In this document: one piece after another, positions 34,063-43,755 of the stretch
How the letters are laid out: each line of letters begins with the position of its first letter
Numbering within the stretch: the stretch's first letter is position 1
Origin: Rhizoctonia solani
Lineage: Eukaryota; Basidiomycota; Agaricomycetes; Cantharellales; Ceratobasidiaceae
NCBI RefSeq assembly: GCF_016906535.1
Contig: NC_057382.1
Location: 2,108,001-2,172,000, forward strand
DNA length: 64,000 bases
Direction: 5' to 3'
Notes under the pieces: model-generated
What the model was told of the DNA's origin: nothing
The model's input: only the letters and a program-made list of their open reading frames with translations
Databases searched by the model: none
Position numbers and translations under genes: made by a program

Positions 34063-35117
34063 AGGTGGACGGGGTCTGGTTTCAAGCTAGTCGCTTCGGG
34101 CTTGACTTCACTCACACTCCGTCTTGGGAACCACACTACGGCTCCTCAAGCGGCCGCCGCAGTAAGCGTGGACTACGGCGAGTTTACTACGGTAAATATC
34201 ACCGCTGGCACAAACATCATCCCTATTCCGACCTCCCTCAGCTCGTCAAAGGGCAACAGGGTTCCGTGTTAATATGGAAGGATGGCAGAACAACGTATGC
34301 ATCTCGAGCGTATTGAGCTTAACCCGGTAAGCAAAGACTACAGCACTCGGGCAGCATATGCCTCGAGGTGTCAACGATGCTTGGTCGTTTTAACCGCTCA
34401 AGAGTTCAAAGCCGAGCACAATATCAACGCCCAGCCTGGAGCGTGTCTAGTTGTAAGTTGATTTTAATTTGTGGTGAATTAGATCAGCCCTGACATCGAG
34501 ATTACAGGACCAACTCTGCTGGGGAAATTACCATGGCATTTCATACCAATACTTCCGCACAGAGGACACGGGTTATTACTACTCGACTGACCACAACTAC
34601 ACGACTCCCTGGGACTTTGTCGTGATCTGAAACCAACCACATTGTCATTGCAATTGGGTAAGTATATAATGACAGAGATATACTTTGGTTGACTGAGTGA
34701 TACAGCGCAACGACAACGCCTACCAAATCTCAAACGAAGTGTTCAGCAATACCCTATCCAAGTTCATTCAGGACGTTCGTAAACTATACCCGAAGCAACC
34801 AGTTTTGTCTTTACCGCATGGGGATGGCCGAGCCTCATAATGGTTATTTCAATACGATATCTAACTCGATATATAGAGTTACTGCCGGGGATAAGAACAT
34901 CTATCTTGTAAATACCACGGGGTGGGTAGGCTACGATGGAGTAAGTCTCAAGGTTTTGAATCAATGGTCTTCAAGTTGTGGCTAAAGTCATATGCTTTTC
35001 CCAGGTGATCCAAATGACGGACACCCGAATGAGGTTGGCCATAAACAAGTCACAGCCAAGTTCACTGCTTGGCTGAAGGCATGGGGACTTCAGCCCCGCG
35101 GAAAATGGGAATCTTGA
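34063..35117 (+). pseudogene. SGNH-type carbohydrate esterase/lipase, multiply frameshifted
   Basis: Recognisable pieces in order: RWTGSGFKLVASGLTSLTLR with VSVDYGEFTTVNITAG (34064-34220), EGWQNN then RMHLERIELNP (one base missing between, near 34290), CWGNYHGISYQYFRTEDTGY with STDHNYTTPWDF (34505-34615), HIVIAIG and NDNAYQISNEVF, SKFIQDVRKLYPKQP, VFTAWGWPS, SIYRVTAGDKNIYLVNTTGW, and DPNDGHPNEVGHKQVTAKF, which holds the Asp-x-x-His catalytic pair. The end is at 35117. Several single-base gaps (near 34293, 34617, 34805, 34835) break it. No signal peptide is found in front of 34063, where the sequence abuts the MFS remnant. Related enzymes deacetylate plant polysaccharides. Confidence 0.7.
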
Positions 35118-35444
35118 TTTAGTTCGAATCATGGAACCCAGGATATGTGCTTACGAAGATCCATTGACATTTCATTTGGTTCAAACTGCAGCTGAGAGAT
35201 ACATGTCGTTTTGGCAAAAGACATACTGGATATCCTTATCCTACGATCCGCGAGTTCAAACATTTGAGGTGCATTGATTTCTGCCGTTAATAATGATACA
35301 ATGCACTCTAATCAACGATTTCCTCGGTCTGCGGCGTCCGGAGAGGCGTTCTATACCAGTCACACAAACCATTGTCATACGTAATGTCTTCATTTACGAG
35401 CGCGCCACACATGCCATGACGAAATCATGGGGAAAAGACACAAA

Positions 35445-35478
<34 letters not shown>

Positions 35479-36072
35479 AAAGGAGGATCACGAACACTGG
35501 GGGATATTGACCAATACATGTATACAGTAATTGATACGGAAGGTTAGCCTTCTGTTATCGAAAAAAAGTCCGACCATAAATAGATCGCAGTCGAGCTCGA
35601 GACTGATAAAGCGTGATTCGAGTCGCTTCGTATTGATGCACTGGGCTTGAGTATTATATTAGGACGAAGTAGGAATTTGGGGGCCCTCCCAAGCTTAAGA
35701 TGGTCTTAAATCTATATAGCAAATGCCGAGAGCAGGCACATATAGTCGTTAAGAAGTATTTTGAGCCAAGATAGCCCTCTCCAGCAGGGATCCTACCACG
35801 AGAAATCCAAAAATTTAAAGGCCCGTATTGACTGGCACTCTATATTCTATCTGTCCTATATGTTGTACTCTACTTTGATGAAAATAGTTATCGTGAGCAC
35901 AGATATCTAAAGCCGAGGGAATGGGCTGTGTGTTTCATTGGTTCTCTGCGGCGTGTTTCGAGTAAAGCTTATCCGAGAGTAAAACCAAAGCAAGCGGTCG
36001 CGACCAGTTCCCCATTAACAAACATATTATTTACGTGGTAGTAATATAGGGGATCTATCATATATACACTCT
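35118..36072. other. Spacer between esterase and dehydrogenase 2 (unit A)
   Basis: Homologous to 39306-40181. Contains the A29 run. No gene was recognised; it separates two convergent genes. Confidence 0.6.
35448..35476. repeat. Poly-A run of 29
   Basis: An uninterrupted A29 followed by GAAAAGG. The matching place in unit B (near 39466) has only six A, so the run expanded after duplication. It lies in the spacer and not in a gene, with no sign of a retroposed insert around it. Confidence 0.8.
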
Positions 36073-38105
36073 TTATACAAAAGCGGGCTGCTTCTTGAGA
36101 GTCAAAGTCTGGATATTCGAATAACTCAACAACCCACTAAGACCGTTCTCGACGCCAATTCCGGACTCCTTGTGACCCCCGAAGGACTGCGTAAAAGGTG
36201 AGTGACTTTTAACAAAAGATGATTTGTTGATGCACGTACCGAGAATGGAGTAACTGGGTTGCGCTCGTTCATGCATACAACTAGCAATATGATATAAGTA
36301 GGGATCGAAATGAGTAACTAGTAGTACTCACCCCCAGCCTCAATCTGCTTGGCGATCCTCTGGACGGCCGCCAAGTCCTTGCCCCAGACAGAAGCAGCCA
36401 GCCCCATATTGGTGTCGTCTAAACATATTTAGCACCCCGTTCATCACGCACACTTGAGCTACACTCACTAGCACGCTTGATGACATCAGCTTCGTCACTC
36501 CATTTCAATAGGGGTACGATGGGTCCGAATGGCTCCTCGCGCACAATCTTCGAGTCCTCGGGAGGGTTATCGACAAACGAGGCAGGTATGAATAACCCAT
36601 CGGTCGGGTTCGGGTTCACATCTCCGCCAGTCACGAACTTGTATCCGTTCGCTTTGGCATCTTCGAAGAACGAGAGCACTTTCTTGTACTGCATGAGGTT
36701 CTGGACGGGGCCAAGCTGCGATTCAGGATCGGTGCCATCGCCGGTCTTGACAGTCTTGGCGAACTTAGCGAGCTCATCCCTGAACTGGTCATAGATTTCT
36801 TCGTGCACGTACAGGCGCTTTGCTTAAGTTACTACGTGAGACTTAGGTTTGATACACGGTAAACAATGGGTACGCACCAGCAACGCCTATAGACATTAGT
36901 CAAATGATAAGCTCAGTCAAAGTCAGGGTATCGTTATGCCAAGATACTTACAAGTCTGCCCATTGTTCTGTAAGAGGTGTTAATAATTCATACTCTACGA
37001 TATACAGAAGCGAACTCACAATAAGTGCGGCCCAAAACATCTCAGGCACAATCTTCGCAACGTCGACATCAGGGAGAATAATGGCTGGATCATTACCACC
37101 TTGACAAGGAGCATTTTAGTTGACAACCAGAGGATGAGTCGGTCCAGCACTCACCAAGCTCAAGCGTCAGTCGCTTCAGACCGATACTGGCACTCGCCAT
37201 GACTCTCTTACCGGTATCGCTCGACCCAGTGAAGCTGACCTTGTCGATACCGGGATGGGCGGTTATCCAAGGTCCAAGGTTGTCGTCGCCGCTTAACACG
37301 TTAATGACGCCGGGCGGGACAACTTTTTGGATATCCTTCATGAGCCGGAGAGTGGTGAGAGGAGTAAAAGGAGAGGGTTTGAGGACGAAGGTATTGCCCG
37401 CTAAGAGAGCGGGTCCAATTTTTGTCACCGAGAGCACCACCGGGAAGTTCCTTGGAAATATGGTAATGCAATAAAGGAGTGAAATGTATGGAATGTGCTC
37501 ACCATGGGGCGATACCTGCACACTAATCGTATAAAACCACATTAGCCCAACGCATATTATCAGAAGAACGTGAAACCCACCACTCCAATCGGTACCCGAC
37601 GCTCGGTAATCCTTACTTGTTCATTGTCAATGATCACCTTTTCAGGTACTCGAAGCTTAGCGGTCTCAAGCAGCATAACAACCGCTGCACCGATCTCCAT
37701 TTCCGCATCATTCAGCTGGTTGATTCTCAGATCAGCTCAATTTTGACCACTAACTACGGGCTTTGCTCACAGTTTTCCCTTGTTCCGAAACAAGGATGTA
37801 CTTGTATTCGGATATGTTCTTCTGAATAATGCCTGCAATCTGCTCGAGCACCTGTGCGCGTTCGTCCTGAGACTTAGCTGACCATGCTGGAAGGGCGGCA
37901 CGAGCGGCAGCAACAGCCTCATCAAGCTATACAATCGAACAATAGCTAGGTAAAATGGCATAGTAGGCATGTGGAAGGCACTCACCTGGTCCTTAGTTGC
38001 GACCGGAACCTCAGCAATCTTCCTCTGAGTGGCAGGGTTTTGGACGTCAAGGGTTGATGAGGAAGAGGCAGGCTTGCCGTTGATGATGTGAGTATAGTGA
38101 GACAT
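36073..38105 (-). CDS. Aldehyde dehydrogenase 2 (NAD(P)+-dependent)
   Basis: Start MSHYTHIINGKPASSSSTLD at 38105. The exons give NPATQRKIAEVPVATKDQ, AAARAALPAWSAKSQDERAQ, SEQGKT, ITERRVPIGVVG, KIGPALLAGNTFVLKPSPFT, GIDKVSFTGSSDTGKRVMAS, LKRLTLELG, LPDVDVAKIVPEMFWAALI, NNGQT plus the split catalytic Cys, the 9-nt exon 36878-36886, KRLYVHEEIYDQFRDELAKF, GPVQNLMQYKKVLSFFEDAK, EEPFGPIVPLLKWSDEADVI and the C-terminus GVENGLSGLLSYSNIQTLTL, stop at 36073. All ALDH landmarks (cofactor KPSP, Glu in LELG, Cys, Lys/EEPFGP) are present and the frame is intact. It is one of a tandem pair with dehydrogenase 3. Expression probably starts from the TATA-like box at 38167. Confidence 0.93.
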
Positions 38106-39072
38106 GGTGTGTTGTTTAGGATAGGAAGTAGGATGTTTCTGGGATAACGGAGCTGGCTCGAGCCATGTTTTATAGGGCTGAGAACCTTCAAGAATTCATC
38201 GAGAACTGTGATGCGTAAATAAGTCGGGGGGTCGGAGCGCCAACCACGCCTAATCATTTATGACATCCCAATCGGAAAAAGGTTGTTTCGTAACTGGCTT
38301 GTAGATCTTGCATTCTAAGCGCGTGGGTTTGAATTCGGTGTCGAGTTCTCGCTCCGCGAACTTGATGACCGAATTTCTGTGTTGAAATAAGCCATAATTT
38401 AATAATATAACGGTCCTCATCTACGTGGGTCAAGTAAGGGGAGGTGATAATAAGGCATCAGAATGCCCTTGATGTTACTCACAATGATTTTTTCCCTACT
38501 CATTTACTGGTTAATTGTGATTGATCATAAACTTAGTCCCCAGCGAGCTAATTTCAATTATCGATGTGGAGGCGTAAGGGTGAGAACGTGTAATTTGATG
38601 AAATTCTACCTCCACCTGCCATTATGGGATGCAGGATGCGCGGCCACCGGCACCAAACCGCTGAATATTTTCTCGTTGAATAGCTGAAGTTTTTCGGGAT
38701 ACCACCGGGCTCTAGGTCTCAGAAAGGAGACCTGGCAATATGTTGTAGATTAGTATATTTTGCATAGTTGCACAGACAGATAAAAGGCGGACCTATATTA
38801 TATTATCATGTCAAAACAAATTCGGATTTGGCGACCAGCTAGTTACACATACGTGTGTGCGTTATGCGATAGCAGGCGTCTCGCTAGCCGCCACGATTGA
38901 AATCTGCGCAAAAACTCGATTTTAGACCTTTATAATACTCTGCAGCGAACCTTATCACCCACTCAGTTCATATTCACCCGAAATGAAGGTGCCTCTCGTG
39001 CAAGTGGCGTGTGATGACGACCACCTATCCAACTGAGGATTGTGTGGCAAATTTTATGGGCTTCATGGGCCT
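38106..39072. other. Upstream region of dehydrogenase 2 (unit A)
   Basis: Includes a TATA-like CTATAAAAC (minus strand, 38167-38175) about 65 bases before the ATG, and further upstream blocks shared with unit B (38790-38880 against 42895-42985, with TGCGTTATGCGATAGCAGGC-like core). An ATGAAGGTGCCTCTCGTG at 38983 on the plus strand may be a relic of an esterase signal-peptide exon. Confidence 0.5.
38167..38175 (-). promoter_or_regulatory. TATA box of dehydrogenase 2
   Basis: CTATAAAAC on the minus strand, about 65 bases upstream of the start codon. The equivalent TATAAAAC lies at 42279-42286 for dehydrogenase 3, and a weaker AATATAA at 52399-52405 for dehydrogenase 4. Confidence 0.5.
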
Positions 39073-39306
39073 AACTCGATATATAGAGCTACTGTCGGGG
39101 ATAAGAGTATCTGTTTTGTAAATACGACCGGATAGGTAGGCCACGATGGGGTAAGTCTCGAGGTTTTGAATCAATGGTCTTCAAGCGGTGGCTAAAGTCA
39201 TGTGCTCTTTTTCAGGTGATCCCAAATGACGGACACCCGAATGAGGTTGGCCATAAACAAGTCACAGCCAAATTCACTCGTTGGCTGGAGGCATGGGAAT
39301 CTTGAT
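39073..39306 (+). pseudogene. 3' remnant of the SGNH esterase
   Basis: Corresponds to the last two esterase exons of 34861-35117. TTGW reads TTG-stop here, an extra C disturbs DPNDGHPNE, and there is no upstream gene body. It is the scar of the tandem duplication. Confidence 0.85.
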
Positions 39307-40181
39307 TTAGTTTGAGTCATGTAACCCCAGGATATGTGCTTACGAAGATCCATTGACATTTCCATTTGATTCAAACTCCGGCTGAGAGACATGTGGCGTT
39401 TTGGCAAAAGACGTGAATGAACATGCCACGGTAAAATCATAGGAAATGTACATAGAAACAAACAAAAAAGGAATATTGCGAAGATTGGGTAGAATAAGGT
39501 AGGAATCTGGGGGACCTCACAAGACGGTCTCAAATCTGAGTGCTAGGGCAGTTCGACTCATTGTGCTTTGGGACTTTTGAGCCATATCCATGCACAGAGC
39601 TATATTGTCCTCAAGAAGTGTTAGATAGAATAAGTTTGTGGGGCCATTAACCTTGCTAGCAATGCTTCCAATCCGCTATTAAGGTACTAGTAGTATTCTA
39701 TTCCCATATCGTAAAACTTTCCACTATTGAATCGCAAGCGGCTTGTGTCCAATTTTGACCATAGCCTATGCGTGGAATTGATTCTTACAGAATAGACTTT
39801 AATACTGGACTATACAAGATGTGAGCAAGCGCATATATGTACTTTTTGAGAAGTATTATGCAAGATAGTCCTCTCCGGCAGAGATTCTACCAGGAGAAAT
39901 GTAAAATTTAAAGGCTGGTTTTGACTGACAGCCCATACTCCATCTATCATGTATGTTGTATCCCGCTTGATGAAAAATAGTCATTGTGGGCACAGATATC
40001 CAAAGCCAAGAGAGCGAACTGTGCGCTTCATCGGTTCTCTGCAGCGTATTTCAACTGAAGTTTATCCGAGCGTAAAGACTAGAGTGAGAGTCGGGTCTTG
40101 TGCAAGCATTTCTCCGATTAGAATATATTATTTACGCGGTTCTAATGCAGGGCCCCGCTATATCTAGTAAATATACACTCT
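39307..40181. other. Spacer between esterase remnant and dehydrogenase 3 (unit B)
   Basis: Diverged copy of 35118-36072. It shares stretches such as TCCTCTCCGGCAG (39870 against 35770) but lacks the long poly-A run. No gene was seen. Confidence 0.6.
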
Positions 40182-42217
40182 CTACACAAAGGTAGGCTGC
40201 TTCTTGAGAGTCAAGGTCTGAATATTCGAATAGCTCAGCAAGCCGTTGAGCCCGTTCTCGACGCCAATTCCGGACTCCTTGTGACCCCCGAAGGCCTACG
40301 TAAAGAAATGAGTGGTTTTTAACAACAGAGGATTAATTGATGCACGTACCGCAAATGGAGTGACTGGGTTGAACTCGTTCATGCATACAACTAGCAATAT
40401 GATATAAGTAGGGATCGAAATGAGCAACCGGTATTACCCACCTCCAGCCTCAATCTGCTTGGCGATCCTCTCGACAGTCACCAAGTCCTTGCCCCATACA
40501 GAAGACGCCAACCCCATATTGGTATCATCTGAACACATTCAGCCCCTTGTTCATTACGCAGACTGGAACTATACTTACTAGCACGTTTAATAACATCCGT
40601 TTCGTCACTCCACTTTAGCAGTGGCACTATAGGTCCAAAGGGTTCTTCCCGCACGATCTTCGAGTCCTCAGGGGGGTTGTCAACGAACGAGGCAGGTATG
40701 AATAACCCATCGGTCGGGTTCGGGTTCACATCTCCGCCAGTCACGAACTTGTATCCGTTCGCTTTGGCATCTTCGAAGAACGAGAGCACTTTCTTGTACT
40801 GCATGAGGTTCTGGACGGGGCCAAGCTGCGATTCAGGATCGGTGCCATCGCCGGTCTTGACAGTCTTGGCGAACTTAGCGAGCTCATCCCTGAACTGGTC
40901 ATAGATTTCTTCGTGCACGTACAGGCGCTTTGCTTAAGTTACTACGTGAGACTTAGGTTTGATACACGGTAAACAATGGGTACGCACCAGCAACGCCTAT
41001 AGACATTAGTCAAACGATCAGCTCAGCTATGGTCGATGCATTATAATGCCGAGGTACTTACAAGTCTGCCCGTTATTCTGCAAGAGGTGTTAATAATTCA
41101 TACTCTACGATATACGAAAGTGAGCTTACAATAAGTGCTGCCCAAAACATCTCAGGCACAATCTTCACAACGTCGACATCGGGAAGAATAATAGCTGGGT
41201 CATTACCACCTAGGCAGGGGGAGTTTTAATTGACTGTTAGAACGTAATCCGGCTCAGTACTTACCGAGCTCAAGCGTCAGTCGCTTCAGACCAGTACTGG
41301 CGCTTGCCATGACCCTTTTACCAGTGTCGGTCGATCCAGTGAAGCTGACCTTGTCGATACCGGGATGGGCGGTTATCCAAGGTCCAAGGTTGTCATCGCC
41401 GCTTAACACGTTAATAACGCCGGGCGGGACGACCTTTTGGATATCCTTCACGAGCCTGAGAGTGGTGAGAGGAGTGAAAGGGGAAGGTTTGAGGACAAGG
41501 GTATTGCCCGCTAAGAGAGCGGGTCCAATTTTTGTCGCCGCTTGCATCACTGGGAAGTTCCTTTAAAGAAATATTGTAACTCAATTAATTAAATGAAATG
41601 TATGGAATATGCTCACCATGGGGCGATACCTGCACACTAATCGTATAAAACCACATTAGCCCAACGCATATTATCAGAAGAACGTGAAACCCACCACTCC
41701 AATCGGTACCCGACGCTCGGTAATCCTTACTTGTTCATTGTCAATGATCACCTTTTCAGGTACTCGAAGCTTAGCGGTCTCAAGCAGCATAGCGATTGCT
41801 ACACCAATCTCCATTTCTGCATTAGCCAGCTGATTGATTCTTAGATCAGTTCGATTGACCACTAATTATGGGCTCTACTCACAGTTTTCCCTTGTTCCGA
41901 AACAAGGATGTACTTGTATTCGGATATGTTCTTCTGAATAATGCCTGCAATCTGCTCAAGCACCTGTGCGCGTTCGTCCTGAGACTTAGCTGACCATGCT
42001 GGAAGGGCGGCACGAGCGGCAGCAACAGCCTCATCAAGCTATACAATCGAACAATAGCTAGGTAAAATGGCATAGTAGGCATGTGGAAGGCACTCACCTG
42101 GTCCTTAGTTGCGACCGGAACCTCAGCAATCTTCCTCTGAGTGGCAGGGTTTTGGACGTCAAGGGTTGATGAGGAAGAGGCAGGCTTGCCGTTGATGATG
42201 TGAGTATAGTGAGACAT
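40182..42217 (-). CDS. Aldehyde dehydrogenase 3 (NAD(P)+-dependent)
   Basis: The tandem partner of dehydrogenase 2, with the same start (MSHYTHIINGKPASSSS at 42217), intron positions and end (QTLTLKKQPTFV, stop at 40182-40184). It carries ITERRVPIGVVG, KIGPALLAGNTLVLKPSPFT, VSFTGSTDTGKRVMASASTG, LKRLTLELG, NNGQT with the split Cys codon, the 9-nt exon at 40988-40996, KRLYVHEEIYDQFRDELAKF and EEPFGPIVPLLKWSDETDVI. No frame break. Parts are identical to dehydrogenase 2 including introns (40683-41013, 41613-41790, 41880-42272), while the parts between differ clearly, a pattern of gene conversion. The function is presumably the same; differences in exon near 41820 (GVAIAML) and the C-terminus might shift preference. 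Confidence 0.93.
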
Positions 42218-43755
42218 GGTGTGTTGTTTAGGATAGGAAGTAGGATGTTTCTGGGATAACGGAGCTGGCTCGAACCATGTTTTATACAGTCCAGAGCCTT
42301 CGGGGAGCCATCAGGAGCTATAAAATGCAAATAGGTCGGGGGGCCGGGGCGCCAACCACGCCTAATCATTTATGACATCCCAATCAGAAAAATGCTATTC
42401 CGTAACCGCCTTGGTGATTTCGCATTATGAACGCGTGTGTTTGGAATCGACACAGACTCGTTGCGCTCCAAACCTGATGACAGGATTACTGTGCTTTAAA
42501 ATAAGCCATAGCTTAATAACACAGAGGTCCTCGCCTATAATCAACCAAGCACGACTAAGCATTAATATTAACATTAGAGTAACTTTCATATTATTTACGA
42601 TGATTTAATTATTCCCACAAGTTTACTGGTTAGTTATCTTTGATTACAACCCCAGGTGAGCTAATTCAGATTGTCGGTTTGGAGGCGTGAAGATGAGTGC
42701 GTGTAGCTTGACGAAATTCTGCCTCCATTTGCCATTATGGCACAGCCACTGACGCCAAATGGTTGAATACTCCCCCGCTTAATAGCTTAAGTTTATCGGC
42801 ATAGTACCAGGCTCCAGGTCTCAGAAAATGACCGGTCGATGTTTTGTAGATGAATACACTTAATACAATATTGCCATAATCGCACGCACAGATAACAGGC
42901 GGACCCACATTACATAATCATGTTGAAACAATTCGGGTTTGGCGACTGGGCAGTTACATATGCATGTATACGTTATGCGATAGCAGGCGTCTCGCCAACC
43001 GCCAAGGTTAGAATTGGTGGTAAAGTAGTACTGAACCCCTTTGTAATACGCTGCAGCAAAATTGATTATTCACTTAATTCTTATTCCCCGAAATAAAGGC
43101 ACAATCACGCAGTGAGCTAGTGATTGTATGGCAAAAGCGACAGGTTTGGTGGGTCTAGTGTTCCAGCTTTCTATGGTGGCTCGCTTCATGTTTCGTACTG
43201 TGTCTCTCTTCAGCAACACTACATTGAACTATCGGTCTGTTCTGATTCTGGTCTAAACCTACATATGTGCTACAAGGTCGTTTCGTGGGGATTCTCTATA
43301 TCCTTGGTTGACACAGTGATGTGTCATTGCCTACTTTATGGTTCAGATGTGGCCCCGTTCAACGACATGATGTTGAGCTATCAGCCTATTCCTACACCCA
43401 CCTAGAGGCATATACGTACAGCAAATGTTGGCGATAGAAGTAGACAAATAATTAAAGGCATAACGCAATAATCCCAAATTCTGGTAGGAGGGTTGTATAT
43501 ATACACGCAAAATGAGAGATCACATGAAAAATTAGTGCAAATGAGTTGCTTAGATTGTATTTGATGGTCGTCAACCATCATATTTATTAGGACGAATAGG
43601 TCTTATGGGCGGCCTTAACTCAATATTAATGATTTTTTTCAGTTTCGATTATGTTCCTATTTCATAAGCTTGTTCGTCTCATAGGGAGTTTCGGGGCTTT
43701 ACATCACAACTTCAGTACTTGGGAACTCCGTCCTTATTGAAGCTCTAGTCCCTAT
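42218..43755. other. Upstream region of dehydrogenase 3 and 3' side of TPR-CHAT gene
   Basis: TATA-like box at 42279-42286 on the minus strand. Unit B similarity to unit A runs to about 43160. An open frame at 43124-43405 (+) has no motif and I do not call it. The last 300 bases are AT-rich. Confidence 0.5.

Larger units (their letters stand above)
34861..39072. repeat. 4.2-kb tandem duplication, unit A
   Basis: Begins inside the penultimate esterase exon (CTAACTCGATATATAGAG) and includes the esterase 3' end, dehydrogenase 2 and its upstream region up to GCAGGCGTCTCGC (38875). Unit B repeats the same order. Spacers have diverged clearly, exons much less. Confidence 0.85.
39073..43160. repeat. 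4.1-kb tandem duplication, unit B
   Basis: Begins at CCTAACTCGATATATAGAGC inside an esterase exon and ends near 43160, where similarity with the end of unit A (GATTGTATGGCAAA) fades. Contains the esterase tail remnant, dehydrogenase 3 and its upstream blocks. The right edge is approximate. Confidence 0.8.

Noticed and set aside
43124..43405. 93-codon open frame on the plus strand
   Set aside because: No motif; it overlaps the decaying end of duplication unit B, where the sister unit has no matching frame.
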